Source of the DNA: Tatumella ptyseos
Lineage (GTDB): Bacteria > Pseudomonadota > Gammaproteobacteria > Enterobacterales > Enterobacteriaceae
Assembly: GCF_030552895.1 (NCBI RefSeq)
Contig: NZ_CP130649.1
Location: 1,488,001-1,552,000 of the forward strand
Direction: 5' to 3'
Length of the DNA: 64,000 nt
Shown here: positions 1-10,812 of the stretch, one piece after another
Position numbering within the stretch: position 1 is the stretch's first letter
Layout of the letters: each line of letters opens with the position of its first letter
Notes under the pieces: generated by a model
Database searches by the model: none
The model's input: the letters and a program-made list of their open reading frames with translations, nothing else
Told to the model about the DNA's origin: nothing
Made by a program: the position numbers and the translations under genes

Positions 1-182
1 ATAGGGGGAAAAAATAACATGTCGCCAACTACGAAGTCAGTTAACGCCGAAGTCAGAGGAAATTGAGACGCTAGCATTATTAAATCCCTTATTTAACTAT
101 ATAAGTCTTAAACAAATGACTATTTTAACCGATACTTATTTGTAATTCCGAAAAGGAAAACGGAAAATAGTCTAAAACTGAC

Positions 183-202
183 TATACTACTTAGCAAACT
201 AA
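183..202 (+). promoter_or_regulatory. slyA promoter -10 and SlyA operator
   Basis: The 12-mer TTAGCAAACTAA at 191-202 differs at one base from the palindromic SlyA recognition sequence TTAGCAAGCTAA. It lies 14 bases before the slyA ATG and just after a possible -10 hexamer TATACT (183-188). A SlyA dimer here would cover the transcription start, so negative autoregulation as known in Salmonella is the natural reading. No good -35 is visible. The site is seen directly; occupancy is inferred. Confidence 0.7.
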
Positions 203-216
203 TTATAGGTAAAGTT

Positions 217-660
217 ATGGAATCTTCACTGGGGATAGATTTAGCAAGACTCGTGCGCCTATGGCGTGCAATTATTGATAATCGTTTAAAACCACTAGGT
301 TTGACACAGACACTTTGGGTCACATTACATAACATACATGAGTTACCTGATGAACAGTCACAAATTCAACTTGCAAAAGCGATAGGCATCGAGCAACCCT
401 CACTTGTAAGAACCCTTGATCAACTTGAACACAAAGGGCTTATCGTTCGTTCAGCTTGTGCGGAAGATCGCAGAGCAAAACGTATCTCGTTAACTGAGCA
501 AGCTGCCCCTATCATCGAACAACTTGAATCTGTCATCGTTCAAAGCCGAAATGACATTTTGAAGGGACTCTCCGACCAAGAGCGGCAACAACTGAAAAGT
601 TTAATCGCCCGTTTGGAAGTGAATATTGTCGAAATTCAAAAAAATGAGTTGAAAGGTTAA
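217..660 (+). CDS. slyA: MarR-family transcriptional regulator SlyA
   Basis: SlyA is a dimeric winged-helix regulator of the MarR family that counteracts H-NS silencing and controls envelope and virulence genes. The 147-residue product is close to the 144 residues of E. coli SlyA and opens with the typical [20 protein letters not shown]. The wing region, with the MarR-type D-R-R-A-K-R segment (ERDRRAKR-like, about residues 85-92), is intact. ATG at 217 follows an AGG at 206-208. The gene is convergent with slyB, as in E. coli, where the two are neighbours. A near-consensus SlyA operator lies just upstream, so it probably represses itself. Family and orthology are secure. Confidence 0.95.
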   Translation: MESSLGIDLARLVRLWRAIIDNRLKPLGLTQTLWVTLHNIHELPDEQSQIQLAKAIGIEQPSLVRTLDQLEHKGLIVRSACAEDRRAKRISLTEQAAPIIEQLESVIVQSRNDILKGLSDQERQQLKSLIARLEVNIVEIQKNELKG

Positions 661-707
661 AAAGTAAACGTTGCGATGAATAATTACTAAAGACCTGGTT
701 GACAGAC

Positions 708-729
708 AAAAAACCCCTCCATGGAGGGG
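708..729 (-). terminator. Rho-independent terminator of slyB
   Basis: CCCCTCCATGGAGGGG (714-729) is a perfect 16-base palindrome. Read on the minus strand it is followed by six T (complement of 708-713). It lies between the convergent ends of slyA and slyB and fits slyB best, since the plus-strand side has no T run. Confidence 0.85.
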
Positions 730-754
730 CATTTCATTATGAGTCGTTGAATAC

Positions 755-1234
755 CTATCGACGTGGTGAAACCGTGACTTGGCTACCGTTAGTAGCGATA
801 GCAACTCGTTGTCCTGGGGAGTATCGAGTCGCGGCTTGTTTTTGAACCACCATGATAGTGTTACCATCGTCTTTACGAATTTCAAGTTCAACACCATTCG
901 AGGTATTCACTGCACCTTGAACGCCTTGACCCGCTACACCACCTAATATCGCACCGCCAGCGGTTGCTAAGCTGCGGCCTGCACCACCACCGATGGTATT
1001 ACCCAAGAAGCCGCCCAATACCGCACCACCAATAGCACCTAATGCATTACTGTCATCACCGCCCTGGATCTTGACGGGTCGAACCGATACTAAGGTACCG
1101 TAAGAAACGTTTTGAACTTGCTTAGCCTCACTGGCAGAGTAGACATCCCCTGATAATGAGTTATCGTTCACACATCCTGTTAGGGTCATTGCAACAGCCA
1201 TTGCGGCGGCAACAGTCGAAAACCGTTTTAACAT
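755..1234 (-). CDS. slyB: Outer membrane lipoprotein SlyB
   Basis: SlyB is a small outer-membrane lipoprotein of the glycine-zipper type, part of the PhoPQ regulon in Escherichia and Salmonella. The 159-residue product has a signal peptide ending in a lipobox L-T-G-C (C21), a glycine-rich zipper (about residues 65-110, GAIGGAVLGGFLGNTIGGG and a second repeat GGAILGGVAGQG) and a C-terminal SH3-like tail. Length matches the E. coli protein (155). It has its own terminator and is divergent from anmK. I could not find a clear PhoP box in the 209-base upstream gap; a TATACT at 1300-1295 on the minus strand is a possible -10. Confidence 0.93.
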   Translation of the reverse strand: MLKRFSTVAAAMAVAMTLTGCVNDNSLSGDVYSASEAKQVQNVSYGTLVSVRPVKIQGGDDSNALGAIGGAVLGGFLGNTIGGGAGRSLATAGGAILGGVAGQGVQGAVNTSNGVELEIRKDDGNTIMVVQKQAATRYSPGQRVAIATNGSQVTVSPRR

Positions 1235-1443
1235 TTGAAACTCCTTTCAATTGTGAGTGCATTATCAACGATGCAAGCATTAGAAATCATTTTAAGTATA
1301 GTACAATCTATTAATAGGATTCTAGCCTACTGGTTTTGCCTAGAGTGTAGCCAATTAACTTGAACCATAACTCAATATCCAGCAATAGTTTTGCTTATAT
1401 GAGTCACGGATAATAAAAAACCAACTTTTACGGGAGTGGTTAA

Positions 1444-2565
1444 ATGCAAACAGGGCGTTATATCGGCGTGATGTCAGGGACAAGCTTAGATGGTATCGAT
1501 GTGGTACTTGCGGCGATTGATCAAAATGTCGTGGCGTTACAAGCGAGCTACTGTCATCCCATGCCATTAGAGATCCGTCAGCAAATTTTAAATATAAACC
1601 AAGGGCAGTCGGTGACGTTGTCACAAATAGGGCAGCTCGATACGCGTTTAGGGCGTCTTTTTAGTGACGCAATTTTAGCGTTAATGGCTCGTGAAGGCCT
1701 GACCAGACGAGATGTAGTCGCGATTGGTTGTCATGGACAAACGGTTTGGCATGAACCTCAGGGAGAGGCACCTTTTAGTATGCAACTGGGGGATAATAAC
1801 ACGGTGGCAACCCGTACAGGTGTTACCGTAGTAGGCGATTTTCGGCGGCGTGATATGGCGTTGGGGGGGCAAGGTGCGCCTTTAGTGCCTGCTTTTCACC
1901 GAGCGTTGTTGACACACCCTAATGAACGCAGAGTTATCTTAAACATTGGTGGAATAGCAAATGTATCATTACTCTCGCCCGGGGAAGTGGTAAGAGGGTT
2001 CGATACTGGTCCTGGTAATATCCTCATGGACGCATGGATCTGGCATCATCACCAGAGGCCTTATGATAAAGATGGTCAATGGGCGCATTCGGGCCACGTT
2101 GATTCAGCACTACTGGAAGCAATGTTAGCGGATCCATGGTTCCAACGTCCTGTCCCGAAAAGTACTGGACGTGAATACTTCAATTTTGGTTGGATTGAGG
2201 AGAAATTGGCAAATTTTCCCCCCATAGCAACCGAAGATGTACAAGCGACGTTACTCGCGTTAACCGCTATCAGTATCACGGATTTGGTCAACCAACAGGG
2301 TAAATGGGATCGCTTGTTGGTCTGTGGGGGGGGCGGGCATAATAAAGTATTAATGCAGGAGATCGCCTCCCGAATTCCCACCACACAAGTCGCCCTTACC
2401 GATGAAGTGGGTATCAGTAGCGATGACATGGAAGCCCTAGCCTTTTCTTGGCTAGCTTATCGCACGGTATCAGGACTCCCCGGGAATTTACCCGCGGTAA
2501 CCGGGGCGAAAGATTTCACGGTATTAGGGGCTATCTTCCCCGCAAACCCCCTTGATGGACGTTAA
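1444..2565 (+). CDS. anmK: Anhydro-N-acetylmuramic acid kinase
   Basis: AnmK opens and phosphorylates 1,6-anhydro-N-acetylmuramic acid with ATP to give MurNAc-6-phosphate, a cytoplasmic step of cell-wall recycling. The 373-residue protein has the hexokinase/actin-fold motifs: G-T-S-L-D-G-I-D at 12-19, the conserved [19 protein letters not shown] at 131-149 and D-T-G-P-G-N at 187-192. ATG at 1444 follows GGGAG. It lies 30 bases before pdxH and probably shares its transcript. E. coli has mliC between the two; it is absent here. Two long G runs (1863-1869 and 2326-2333) lie inside the reading frame. Confidence 0.96.
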   Translation: MQTGRYIGVMSGTSLDGIDVVLAAIDQNVVALQASYCHPMPLEIRQQILNINQGQSVTLSQIGQLDTRLGRLFSDAILALMAREGLTRRDVVAIGCHGQTVWHEPQGEAPFSMQLGDNNTVATRTGVTVVGDFRRRDMALGGQGAPLVPAFHRALLTHPNERRVILNIGGIANVSLLSPGEVVRGFDTGPGNILMDAWIWHHHQRPYDKDGQWAHSGHVDSALLEAMLADPWFQRPVPKSTGREYFNFGWIEEKLANFPPIATEDVQATLLALTAISITDLVNQQGKWDRLLVCGGGGHNKVLMQEIASRIPTTQVALTDEVGISSDDMEALAFSWLAYRTVSGLPGNLPAVTGAKDFTVLGAIFPANPLDGR

Positions 2566-2595
2566 ACAACCCTATAAGTGAGAGAGTGAAAAACC

Positions 2596-3255
2596 ATGAG
2601 TCATGCTAGCGATCCTTTTGCCAAACTAACCGATATCCGTCGTGAGTATACCTTAGGGGGATTACGTCGTGAGCATCTACCTAATACACCGATGGAACTA
2701 TTCAACCAATGGTTAGCACAGGCATGTGAAGCACAATTACCCGATCCTACCGCTATGTGCGTCGCTACCGTTGATAATCAAGGACAGCCGTATCAGCGCA
2801 TTGTATTGCTTAAACATTTTGATGAACAAAGTATGACCTTCTATACCAATTTGGGGAGTCGTAAAGCGCAACACCTACAAGAAAATAACCGTATTTCTTT
2901 ACATTTCCCTTGGTACTTTTTAGAACGACAAGTAATGGTGATAGGGCGTGCTGAAAAGCTACCTATCTCGCAGGTCATGACTTATTTTCATTCCCGACCT
3001 TTTGAGAGCCAAATTGGCGCATGGGTTTCACAACAATCTAGTCGCATCTCTGGGCGCAGCGTACTGGAGACCGCTTTTCAACAAATGAAGCAAAAATTTC
3101 AGCAAGGTGACGTCCCGCTACCCAGTTTTTGGGGAGGATATCGCGTGACCATTGAAGCAGTAGAGTTTTGGCAGGGAGGGAAACATCGTCTTCATGACCG
3201 ATTTATCTATCAAAAACAGGATGATTGCTGGAAAATTGATCGCCTTGCGCCATAA
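2596..3255 (+). CDS. pdxH: Pyridoxamine 5'-phosphate oxidase
   Basis: PdxH is the FMN enzyme that oxidises pyridoxine or pyridoxamine 5'-phosphate to pyridoxal 5'-phosphate in the cytoplasm. The 219-residue product matches the 218-residue E. coli enzyme end to end, with the N-terminal [10 protein letters not shown] segment, the FMN-binding Q-R-I-V-L-L-K stretch (about 66-72), the S-R-K-A-Q-H-L motif (about 90-96) and the C-terminal [11 protein letters not shown] / R-L-A-P end. It is preceded closely by anmK and followed by tyrS and pdxY, so two vitamin B6 genes flank tyrS, as in E. coli. Confidence 0.97.
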   Translation: MSHASDPFAKLTDIRREYTLGGLRREHLPNTPMELFNQWLAQACEAQLPDPTAMCVATVDNQGQPYQRIVLLKHFDEQSMTFYTNLGSRKAQHLQENNRISLHFPWYFLERQVMVIGRAEKLPISQVMTYFHSRPFESQIGAWVSQQSSRISGRSVLETAFQQMKQKFQQGDVPLPSFWGGYRVTIEAVEFWQGGKHRLHDRFIYQKQDDCWKIDRLAP

Positions 3256-3384
3256 CTCGTAAATTAATGCGTTCAGTGCTGGCACCTTTGCTCGGAGCGA
3301 ATTATTCTATGGCGCTAACTTTAATCGCCGGTGGCGGAAACTGTGTACCAGTTTAGGTGCAGACTGTTCAACGTGGAGTCATTA

Positions 3385-4659
3385 ATGACCAGTAGTAACC
3401 TTATCCAACAATTGCAAGAAAGAGGGCTGATCGCCCAGGTAACGGATGAAAAGGCGTTATCAGAGCGACTGGCACAAGGGCCTATTGCACTGTATTGCGG
3501 CTTCGATCCTACCGCAGATAGCTTGCATCTGGGGCATTTGGTGCCACTGTTATGTCTCAAGCGTTTTCAAGATGCCGGTCACAAACCTGTCGCGCTCGTC
3601 GGGGGGGCCACTGGGTTAATTGGTGATCCAAGCTTTAAAGCGGCTGAGCGTAAATTGAATACTGAAGATACCGTTCAAGAATGGGTCGAAAAAATTCGGC
3701 GTCAAGTTTCACCTTTTCTTGATTTCGATTGTGGTGAAAACAGTGCAATCGCTGCCAACAACTACGATTGGTTTGGCGGTATGAATGTATTAACCTTCTT
3801 GCGTGATATTGGTAAACATTTCTCAGTAAACCAAATGATCAATAAAGAAGCCGTTAAACAGCGCCTAAACCGTGAAGACCAAGGTATCTCTTATACTGAG
3901 TTCTCTTATAACCTGCTTCAAGGTTATGACTTTGCTTGCCTGAATAAGCAATGTGGCGTAGTGCTACAAATCGGCGGATCCGATCAATGGGGTAATATCA
4001 CCTCAGGTATTGATCTCACTCGCAGAATGCATCAAAACCAAGTCTTTGGTCTGACGGTACCGCTGATCACTAAGTCTGATGGGACGAAGTTTGGTAAAAC
4101 GGAAGGCGGCGCCGTCTGGCTTGACCCAGTAAAAACCAGCCCTTATAAATTCTATCAATTTTGGATTAATACGGCTGATGCCGACGTATATCGCTTCTTA
4201 AAATTCTTTACCTTCATGACGATAGAAGATATCAATGCGCTCGAAGCTGAAGATCAACAAAGTGGTAAAGCGCCGCGTGCGCAGTACGTGTTAGCGGAAG
4301 AAGTTACTCGTATGGTACACGGTGAGTCAGGGCTAGAAGCGGCAAAACGTATTACGCAAAGCTTATTTGCTGGGACATTAAGTGAGCTTACTGCGAGCGA
4401 TTTTGCACAATTAGCACAAGATGGTATGCCAACCATCACACTTAGCCCAGAAGCTGATCTACAACAAGCTTTAGTCTCAGCGGAATTGGTACCTTCTCGT
4501 GGTCAAGCTCGGACAATGATTAGCTCTAAAGCCGTTTCGGTCAATGGCGCTAAACAAGAGGATGCGGAGTATCAGTTTACAGACAGTGATAAGTTACATG
4601 GAAGATTTACGTTATTGCGTCGTGGAAAAAAACACTACTGCCTGATTGATTGGGCTTAG
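3385..4659 (+). CDS. tyrS: Tyrosyl-tRNA synthetase
   Basis: TyrRS is a class I aminoacyl-tRNA synthetase that charges tRNA-Tyr. The ATG at 3385 is chosen over an in-frame upstream start at 3331 because it has a TGGAG ribosome-binding site and gives [10 protein letters not shown], the E. coli N-terminus, and exactly 424 residues as in E. coli. The HIGH motif reads H-L-G-H at 48-51 and the KMSKS loop reads K-F-G-K-T near residue 234, as in the bacterial TyrZ/TyrS type with KFGKT. A C-terminal S4 RNA-binding domain covers the last ~70 residues. A strong terminator follows. Confidence 0.97.
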   Translation: MTSSNLIQQLQERGLIAQVTDEKALSERLAQGPIALYCGFDPTADSLHLGHLVPLLCLKRFQDAGHKPVALVGGATGLIGDPSFKAAERKLNTEDTVQEWVEKIRRQVSPFLDFDCGENSAIAANNYDWFGGMNVLTFLRDIGKHFSVNQMINKEAVKQRLNREDQGISYTEFSYNLLQGYDFACLNKQCGVVLQIGGSDQWGNITSGIDLTRRMHQNQVFGLTVPLITKSDGTKFGKTEGGAVWLDPVKTSPYKFYQFWINTADADVYRFLKFFTFMTIEDINALEAEDQQSGKAPRAQYVLAEEVTRMVHGESGLEAAKRITQSLFAGTLSELTASDFAQLAQDGMPTITLSPEADLQQALVSAELVPSRGQARTMISSKAVSVNGAKQEDAEYQFTDSDKLHGRFTLLRRGKKHYCLIDWA

Positions 4660-4666
4660 TAAAAGG

Positions 4667-4687
4667 GGCCGGAAACGGCCTTTTTTT
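4667..4687 (+). terminator. Rho-independent terminator after tyrS
   Basis: Stem GGCCG / CGGCC closing a GAAA tetraloop (4667-4680), followed by seven T (4681-4687). It separates tyrS from pdxY, whose start is only 25 bases further on, so pdxY would depend on read-through or a promoter within tyrS. Confidence 0.9.
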
Positions 4688-4711
4688 ATTGATAATAATA
4701 GACATACAAAC

Positions 4712-5581
4712 ATGAAAAATATCTTAGCAATACAATCCCATGTTGTTTTTGGTCATGCAGGTAATGCCGCAGCAGAATTTCCGATGCGTAGAATGGGCGC
4801 TAACGTCTGGCCTTTAAATACGGTTCAATTCTCAAACCACACGCAATATGGACAATGGAAAGGTACAGTGATGCCCGCTGAGCATCTCACTGATATTGTG
4901 CAGGGCATTGCTGCGATTGATCGCTTAAAAACCTGTGATGCAGTGTTGAGTGGTTACTTAGGGTCAGCAGAGCAGGGCGAAAAGATCGTAGAAATCGTGC
5001 AACAGGTTAAGGTGGCTAACCCTAATGCATGGTATTTTTGTGACCCGGTCATGGGACATCCCGAAAAGGGCTGTATCGTGGCACCAGGCGTAGCAGAATT
5101 TCATTGTCAAGTGTCATTGCCTGCCAGCGATATCATCGCGCCTAACTTGTTAGAACTTGAAATGCTTTCAGGCCGCACGGTTGATGACTTGAGCGGAGCG
5201 ATTGAAGCATGCCGTTCACTGATCGCTAAAGGGCCGAAAGTGGTGTTAGTCAAACACCTGTCACGCGCAGGACTACGAAGTGACCAATTCGAGATGTTAC
5301 TGGTCACAGAAGAAGAAGCCTTGCATATTCAGCGTCCATTAATTGATTTCGGCGTAAGGCAGCCGGTAGGCGTGGGCGATCTCACCAGTGGACTGCTATT
5401 GGTCAATCTATTGCAAGGCAAACCCTATGACCAAGCACTTGAACATATCACTGCTGCGGTGTATGGGGTAATGCTTAAAACTCATAGCATGGGAGAATAT
5501 GAATTGCAGCTGGTGGCTGCACAGGATGAGATTGCGATACCAAGCCATCATTTCAGTGCTATGCGAGTCGATATCATTTAA
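4712..5581 (+). CDS. pdxY: Pyridoxal kinase 2 (PdxY)
   Basis: PdxY phosphorylates pyridoxal in the vitamin B6 salvage pathway (ribokinase fold). The product begins [18 protein letters not shown], as in E. coli PdxY, which fixes the ATG at 4712 rather than an in-frame upstream codon inside tyrS. At 289 residues it matches the family. The C-terminal anion-hole/ATP motif is visible as [10 protein letters not shown] around residues 215-224. The gene sits directly behind the tyrS terminator. E. coli has gst between pdxY and dtpA; here a uhpT gene takes that place. Confidence 0.95.
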   Translation: MKNILAIQSHVVFGHAGNAAAEFPMRRMGANVWPLNTVQFSNHTQYGQWKGTVMPAEHLTDIVQGIAAIDRLKTCDAVLSGYLGSAEQGEKIVEIVQQVKVANPNAWYFCDPVMGHPEKGCIVAPGVAEFHCQVSLPASDIIAPNLLELEMLSGRTVDDLSGAIEACRSLIAKGPKVVLVKHLSRAGLRSDQFEMLLVTEEEALHIQRPLIDFGVRQPVGVGDLTSGLLLVNLLQGKPYDQALEHITAAVYGVMLKTHSMGEYELQLVAAQDEIAIPSHHFSAMRVDII

Positions 5582-5587
5582 TCAAAA

Positions 5588-5618
5588 TGTGACCTTTATC
5601 CGAATTATAGAGGTCACA
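5588..5618 (+). terminator. Hairpin after pdxY, possible weak terminator
   Basis: TGTGACCTTTAT and ATAGAGGTCACA form a 12-bp stem with one G-T pair and a 7-base loop. The run after it (CTCTAATAAAG) is poor in T, so termination would be weak. The half-sites resemble CRP half-sites, but their spacing is wrong for CRP. Confidence 0.4.
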
Positions 5619-5705
5619 CTCTAATAAAGTTGATAAACAGCATCATTTTCCTCACCAAAATCCCCTAAAATTTTTCCACGTAAACGCTCATGGAAGAATG
5701 GGAAT

Positions 5706-7091
5706 ATGTTCGAATTTTTGAAGCAAAAACGGCTACCAACATTAGATCTCCCTGCCAGTGTACGTCGTAAGATGTGGTTTAAACCCTTCATACAGTCTTA
5801 TCTTGTCGTATTCATTTGTTACATGACCATGTATCTGATTCGCAAAAATTTTAATATTGCGCAAAATGATATGGTGTCCACTTATGGGCTAAGTTTGACA
5901 CAGCTAGGATTAATTGGATTAGGATTCTCAATTACTTATGGTATTGGGAAAACGTTACTTTCCTATTACGCTGATGGCAAAAACACTAAGCAGTTTTTAC
6001 CCTTAATGCTAATACTTTCCGCTATCTGCATGCTGGGGTTTAGTGCGAGCATGGGCTCGGGATCTGTGGCGCTCTGGCTTATGGTCGCCTGTTATTCACT
6101 CAGTGGTTTTTTCCAAAGTACCGGCGGGTCTTGTAGCTATTCAACGATAACTAAATGGACGCCGCGTGGTCAACGTGGCACCTATCTAGGGTTATGGAAT
6201 ATTTCCCACAATCTTGGCGGTGCGGGTGCGGCGGGAGTGGCCTTATTTGGGGCACACGTTTTCTTCAATGGTCACGTCATCGGAATGTTTATTTTCCCGT
6301 CTATCATTGCTTTGGTGGTAGGTTTTGTCGCATTACGCTTTGGTGATGACTCTCCAGAGGCTTATGGCCTAGGGGATACTGAAGCGCTTTTTGATGAGCC
6401 GAAAAGCGAAGAAGATGAAGATGCTGAGGATGAAAATTTAACAAAATGGCAAATATTCGTCACTTATGTTCTCAAAAATAAAGTCATTTGGTTGCTCTGT
6501 TTTGCCAACATCTTTCTTTATGTGGTACGAATTGGAATCGACCAATGGTCAACGGTTTACGCTTACAATGAACTAAAACTTTCTAAGGAAGTCGCGATAC
6601 AAGGGTTCACTCTTTTTGAAGCGGGCGCTTTAGTGGGGACTTTACTTTGGGGGTATCTCTCCGATTTAGCTCGTGGACGCCGAGCCTTAGTCGCCTGCAT
6701 CGCACTCGTTTTTATCATTATAACCTTAGGTATCTATCAGCGTGCCACGGAGGAATGGATATACCTTACATCGTTATTTTTCCTAGGATTCATGGTATTT
6801 GGCCCACAACTACTGATTGGCGTCGCAGCGGTAGGTTTCGTTCCGAAAAAAGCGATTAGTGCAGCAGATGGTATAAAGGGGACTTTTGCCTACTTAGTCG
6901 GAGATAGTTTTGCAAAACTGGGCTTAGGGATGATTGCGGATGGGCATTCGATTTTCGGTATGTCAGGATGGGCTGGAACCTTTGCAGCCTTAGATGCCGC
7001 AGCCATTGGCTGTATTACTATTATGGCTGTCGTAGCGATTCTTGAAGAGAAGAAGATACGCAGTATCGCGAGGCGAGCAATATCTCGCTAG
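5706..7091 (+). CDS. uhpT: Hexose phosphate:phosphate antiporter UhpT
   Basis: An inner-membrane major facilitator of the organophosphate:phosphate antiporter family, taking up glucose-6-phosphate and other sugar phosphates in exchange for phosphate. The 461 residues match E. coli UhpT (463) throughout, including the start MFxFLKQ and the segment [14 protein letters not shown] (about 140-153). Twelve membrane segments are expected, with an unusually acidic central loop ([10 protein letters not shown], about residues 237-246). The regulators uhpA, uhpB and uhpC are not adjacent, unlike E. coli, so its induction must come from elsewhere. It ends at a hairpin shared with dtpA. Confidence 0.9.
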   Translation: MFEFLKQKRLPTLDLPASVRRKMWFKPFIQSYLVVFICYMTMYLIRKNFNIAQNDMVSTYGLSLTQLGLIGLGFSITYGIGKTLLSYYADGKNTKQFLPLMLILSAICMLGFSASMGSGSVALWLMVACYSLSGFFQSTGGSCSYSTITKWTPRGQRGTYLGLWNISHNLGGAGAAGVALFGAHVFFNGHVIGMFIFPSIIALVVGFVALRFGDDSPEAYGLGDTEALFDEPKSEEDEDAEDENLTKWQIFVTYVLKNKVIWLLCFANIFLYVVRIGIDQWSTVYAYNELKLSKEVAIQGFTLFEAGALVGTLLWGYLSDLARGRRALVACIALVFIIITLGIYQRATEEWIYLTSLFFLGFMVFGPQLLIGVAAVGFVPKKAISAADGIKGTFAYLVGDSFAKLGLGMIADGHSIFGMSGWAGTFAALDAAAIGCITIMAVVAILEEKKIRSIARRAISR

Positions 7092-7099
7092 AAAAGAAA

Positions 7100-7119
7100 A
7101 ACCCGTCCAAGGACGGGTT
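7100..7119. terminator. Bidirectional terminator between uhpT and dtpA
   Basis: AACCCGTCC / GGACGGGTT form a 9-bp stem over a two-base centre between two convergent genes. The minus-strand side runs into TTTCTTTTC and the plus-strand side into GATTTATTAAT, so it fits dtpA best. Confidence 0.8.
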
Positions 7120-7125
7120 GATTTA

Positions 7126-8607
7126 TTAATCGTTCGCGTTACGTGTCATGCGTTGTAATAAAGGAGAAACTAACAACATAACGATAGCGATAACTAGCGT
7201 GAATTGGCCAATTTGCATGAAGACATTACTGTATACCTGTAATGACTGTAGGGGATCCACGACATTTTCAGGAACGGCCATACGATTAGCCACTTTACCG
7301 GCAATCATAGCGGCACCAGCGGTGGTTAAGAACCATGACCCCATGATAAAGCCCATAAGGCGTTGTGGCACCAGTTGTGCGACCATTGCCAGACCTAAGC
7401 CAGAAATCATCAATTCACCAATACTCTGTAAGGCATAGCTTAGAATAAGCCAGTTAACAGAGACAATACCTTGCTGTGATGCCATCTTTGCGCCAAGGGG
7501 TAAAACTAAGAAGGCCGCAGAACATAAGAACATGCCGATGGAAAATTTATAAGGCATCGGTAGACGATCACCAAGCTTATTATAGATTACGGCTAAGAGT
7601 GGGCTCGCAAGCATAATCCAGAATGGATTCAAGGCTTGGAACTGCTCGGGTTGGAAAGTAAAGCCTAAGAGTTGGTGCTCAACGTTATGGATTGCAAAGA
7701 AGTTTAACGATGTCGGCATTTGCATATACAGGACAAAAAAGACAATCGCTTCAAGCATCATGATAAAGGCGACAATCATTTTACGACGATCGGCACCCTT
7801 TAATTTAAGGGTCTCTTTCAAGAACACCAATACAATACCAACAGCGATTACCCCTAGCGCCATACGGGCGATATCTTGATGATGTAATAACCAGGTAGCT
7901 AAAGCCACCAGAATAACCACACCAATAAGGGTCATAAACAGTTTACGCCACTGTAAGGGGGCAAAATCCGGCTTTGAACCGTAGTTTTTCACCATACCTT
8001 GGCAGAAAATAAAGTTGAGTAAAGTGATTACTAATCCGACCACAGACAATGAAAACGCTGCGCTCCAGCCATAGTTAGCGGCGAGAACCGGAGTTAACAT
8101 CATCGATACGAGAGAACCGATATTGATCGACATATAAAACATGGTGAAAGCACCGTCGATACGAGGATCATCCTTTTCATAGCAAGTAGAGAGAAGCGAG
8201 GATGGGTTCGCTTTGAACAATCCACTGCCGACGGCGATAGTCGCCATCCCGATGTACACTAGTGCAATCTGGTGTCCAGAGAAGGCAATAAGACTATAAC
8301 CCAAGGCTAAGACAATGACGCCCAGCGTTAACACACGCTTAGTTCCAAGAACTTTATCACCTAACCAGCCACCAATGGCAACCATGCCATACACCAGTGC
8401 ACTGAAAGAGGAGAATAGGGTGATGGAGTCAGCTTCAGACATACCCAGCTGTTTTACAAGGTAAACCGCCATGATGGCTTGTAAGCCATAGAAGCCGAAA
8501 CGTTCCCAGAGTTCAATTGAAAAAATGAGATAGAAAGCTTTAGGTTGCTTGAAAACATTCAAACTCACCTGTTCATTATTATGATGTTGTTTGTTTGCAG
8601 TAGACAC
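7126..8607 (-). CDS. dtpA: Dipeptide/tripeptide permease DtpA
   Basis: A proton-coupled oligopeptide transporter (POT/PTR family) of the inner membrane that imports di- and tripeptides. The 493-residue protein has the family signature [10 protein letters not shown] (about residues 32-41; the E-x-x-E-R-F proton-coupling motif) and the second PTR signature [12 protein letters not shown] (about 153-164). Length and neighbours (nth upstream in reading direction) match E. coli dtpA/tppB. The 239-base gap upstream is AT-rich and must contain its promoter; no clear OmpR site was resolved. Confidence 0.94.
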   Translation of the reverse strand: MSTANKQHHNNEQVSLNVFKQPKAFYLIFSIELWERFGFYGLQAIMAVYLVKQLGMSEADSITLFSSFSALVYGMVAIGGWLGDKVLGTKRVLTLGVIVLALGYSLIAFSGHQIALVYIGMATIAVGSGLFKANPSSLLSTCYEKDDPRIDGAFTMFYMSINIGSLVSMMLTPVLAANYGWSAAFSLSVVGLVITLLNFIFCQGMVKNYGSKPDFAPLQWRKLFMTLIGVVILVALATWLLHHQDIARMALGVIAVGIVLVFLKETLKLKGADRRKMIVAFIMMLEAIVFFVLYMQMPTSLNFFAIHNVEHQLLGFTFQPEQFQALNPFWIMLASPLLAVIYNKLGDRLPMPYKFSIGMFLCSAAFLVLPLGAKMASQQGIVSVNWLILSYALQSIGELMISGLGLAMVAQLVPQRLMGFIMGSWFLTTAGAAMIAGKVANRMAVPENVVDPLQSLQVYSNVFMQIGQFTLVIAIVMLLVSPLLQRMTRNAND

Positions 8608-8846
8608 ATAAACCTCGGTGTTGCCAATCCTAAAAAAGCGTCAGGAATTGCTGTGATCCGCGGGGTAAACCACGAAGAATATTGATGTAATAAAATTGAT
8701 AAGTCGGTAATGTGTCCGATTATTACGATCAGAGCAAGAAATTTTTCTTATATGGCTAAATAGTAATCTGATAGTGATAAGAAATGTGATAGACCTTACA
8801 CACGATAGTAAATAGTCTTTAAAGATATTAACTAGCAGAAAATATT

Positions 8847-9479
8847 TTACTCAGTTTTTTCACGGTATTCACAGAGATCTTCGATTAGGCAGGAACCACA
8901 GCGAGGTTTGCGCGCGATACAGGTATAACGACCATGCAGAATGAACCAATGATGGCAATCGACTTTGAATTCGGCTGGCACCACTTTTAAAAGATGTTGT
9001 TCGACCACATCAACGTTCTTACCTGGCGCAAAATTAGTGCGATTTGCTACACGAAAAATATGCGTATCGACGGCGATGGTGGGCCAGCCGAATGCAGTAT
9101 TGAGTACGACATTCGCTGTTTTACGGCCAACGCCAGGCAATGCTTCTAGAGCTTCACGATTTTCTGGAACCTTACCTTGGTGCTGATCGACCAAGATTTG
9201 GCAGGTTTTAATAACATTTATCGCTTTAGTGTTAAACAATCCTATCGTCTTAATATGGTGTTTAACTCCCTCTACCCCCAATTCCAACATGGCTTGGGGG
9301 GTAGGCGCCTGAGCAAAGAGCCCTACGGTCGCTTTGTTAACACTGACATCAGTCGCTTGTGCAGAGAGCAGCACCGCGATGAGTAACTCGAAAGGCGAAT
9401 TGAATACCAGCTCAGTGGTCGGGTGCGGGTCATTGTCGCGTAGACGAGTGAGAATTTCCCGACGTTTGAGCTTATTCAT
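8847..9479 (-). CDS. nth: Endonuclease III
   Basis: Nth is the bifunctional DNA glycosylase/AP lyase that removes oxidised pyrimidines in base excision repair. All key residues stand at the E. coli positions: helix-hairpin-helix L-P-G-V-G-R-K (114-120) with the catalytic K120, D138 in V-D-T-H, and the [4Fe-4S] cysteines C187, C194, C197 and C203. It is 210 residues long. Its start overlaps the stop of rsxE by four bases, so it is the last gene of the rsx operon. Confidence 0.98.
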   Translation of the reverse strand: MNKLKRREILTRLRDNDPHPTTELVFNSPFELLIAVLLSAQATDVSVNKATVGLFAQAPTPQAMLELGVEGVKHHIKTIGLFNTKAINVIKTCQILVDQHQGKVPENREALEALPGVGRKTANVVLNTAFGWPTIAVDTHIFRVANRTNFAPGKNVDVVEQHLLKVVPAEFKVDCHHWFILHGRYTCIARKPRCGSCLIEDLCEYREKTE

Positions 9480-10180
9480 CCTGCATGTCCTACGGAGTTA
9501 TTCTCTGCAACTTGCGCATGCTGTGCGGCTTTACGCGCACTGGCCTGTTTGGTGCGTTGATCAATGAGGTATTTTGCCGCTAACAACATGCCTAAGCCAA
9601 TAAAGGCGCCTGGTGGCAACATTGCCAATAACATTGGCGAATCAAAATGGAAGACCTCCACCCGCAGGACTTTTGCCCAAGGCCCGAGTAACTGGTCTGC
9701 ACCATTGAATATCGTACCGTTGCCGATGATCTCCCGAATAGATCCTAGGGTAACCATGGCACAGGTTGCCCCCATCCCAATCGCAAATCCATCCAATGCT
9801 GAGAGGCCCACATTCGAACGAGAGGCAACGGCTTCTGCACGTCCCACCACAATGCAGTTAGTGACAATTAGAGGGATAAAGATCCCGAGCGACTGATATA
9901 ACCCATGAGCATAGGCATTAATCAGCTGTTGTACGCAACTTACCACTGAGGCGATGATCATGACATAAATGGGAATACGGATCTCAGAGGGCATCCATCG
10001 ACGGGATAGCGATATCGCACTATTCGTTAGGGTAAGCACTAGGGTAGTCGCTAAGCCAAGACCTAAGGCATTAGTAGCCGTTGACGTTACAGCCAGTAAC
10101 GGGCAAAGACCCAGTAATTGTACAAGTGATGAGTTATTCTTCCATAACCCACCAATAAGTAGTTCTTTCGCTTCACTCAT
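9476..10180 (-). CDS. rsxE: Rsx electron transport complex subunit RsxE
   Basis: RsxE is one of the integral-membrane subunits of the Rsx (Rnf-like) complex, which couples electron transfer to ion movement and keeps the SoxR [2Fe-2S] cluster reduced. The 234-residue product has six hydrophobic segments and the family pattern [17 protein letters not shown] (15-31), mirrored in RsxA, which is its distant paralogue. The C-terminal tail is charged and alanine-rich. Four-base overlaps join it to rsxG upstream and nth downstream. Confidence 0.96.
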   Translation of the reverse strand: MSEAKELLIGGLWKNNSSLVQLLGLCPLLAVTSTATNALGLGLATTLVLTLTNSAISLSRRWMPSEIRIPIYVMIIASVVSCVQQLINAYAHGLYQSLGIFIPLIVTNCIVVGRAEAVASRSNVGLSALDGFAIGMGATCAMVTLGSIREIIGNGTIFNGADQLLGPWAKVLRVEVFHFDSPMLLAMLPPGAFIGLGMLLAAKYLIDQRTKQASARKAAQHAQVAENNSVGHAG

Positions 10181-10809
10181 GGCGCTTTATCCCCACATTT
10201 TGGTAGCGTGTTAATCTTCTGTTTTAACTCAGTAATAAGCAGTGTTGTGCGTTTCGTTTCATTGACCACTGCGCGGGGTGTAATGGTTGCTCCCGTAAAT
10301 TGGTCAAAATCACCACCATCTTTTTTCACTGCAAAATGGCTATCTTGAGGCCCATGGATCTTAACACCGGCAAAATGGGTGATCCAATCTGAGATACGGA
10401 GTTCAATTTTATCGCCCAGGCCCGGTGTTTCATGGTGTTCCGTTACTCGCACACCGAGCACTGTTCCGGAAAAATCAGCCCCGACTAGCATCCTAATCGC
10501 TCCAGAGTAGCCATCTGGTGCAACAGTTTCAATAGCGGCAGCGACTGGTTGGCCTGCTTTGCGCGCAATATAGAACGGATGTTGTTGATTATCGCCCAAA
10601 ACGGGATCAGTTACCCAATAACACTCCTTTTGTAAATCGTTATCATACAAATGAGGAGGGACAACCTGATCGAGTAAAGACTTCTCTTGTATCGCCATCT
10701 GTTTAGCAACGGTGGGTTTCGTGACTTCATTGACTAAGGCGGTGACACCAGTGGTGACCGCCGCGAAGATCGCTAAAATTACCCCATTTTTACGGATTGA
10801 ATCGATCAT
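10177..10809 (-). CDS. rsxG: Rsx complex subunit RsxG (covalent FMN)
   Basis: RsxG is a periplasm-facing flavoprotein anchored by one N-terminal membrane helix (about residues 9-27). The FMN attachment motif (S/T)-G-A-T-x-T is seen as T-G-A-T-I-T near residues 172-177; the last Thr is the expected phosphoester site. It is 210 residues long, as usual. It overlaps rsxE by four bases and follows rsxD by three, so translation is likely coupled. Confidence 0.96.
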   Translation of the reverse strand: MIDSIRKNGVILAIFAAVTTGVTALVNEVTKPTVAKQMAIQEKSLLDQVVPPHLYDNDLQKECYWVTDPVLGDNQQHPFYIARKAGQPVAAAIETVAPDGYSGAIRMLVGADFSGTVLGVRVTEHHETPGLGDKIELRISDWITHFAGVKIHGPQDSHFAVKKDGGDFDQFTGATITPRAVVNETKRTTLLITELKQKINTLPKCGDKAP

Positions 10810-10812
10810 TAA

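Noticed and set aside
1..216. Gene or RNA in the region upstream of slyA
   Set aside because: Only a short direct repeat (CGAAGTCAG twice, 18 bases apart) and the slyA control region were found; a minus-strand open frame at 120-335 is antisense to slyA and unsupported.
5588..5618. CRP site in the pdxY-uhpT gap
   Set aside because: TGTGA and TCACA half-sites are present but are 21 bases apart, not six; the sequence is better explained as a hairpin.
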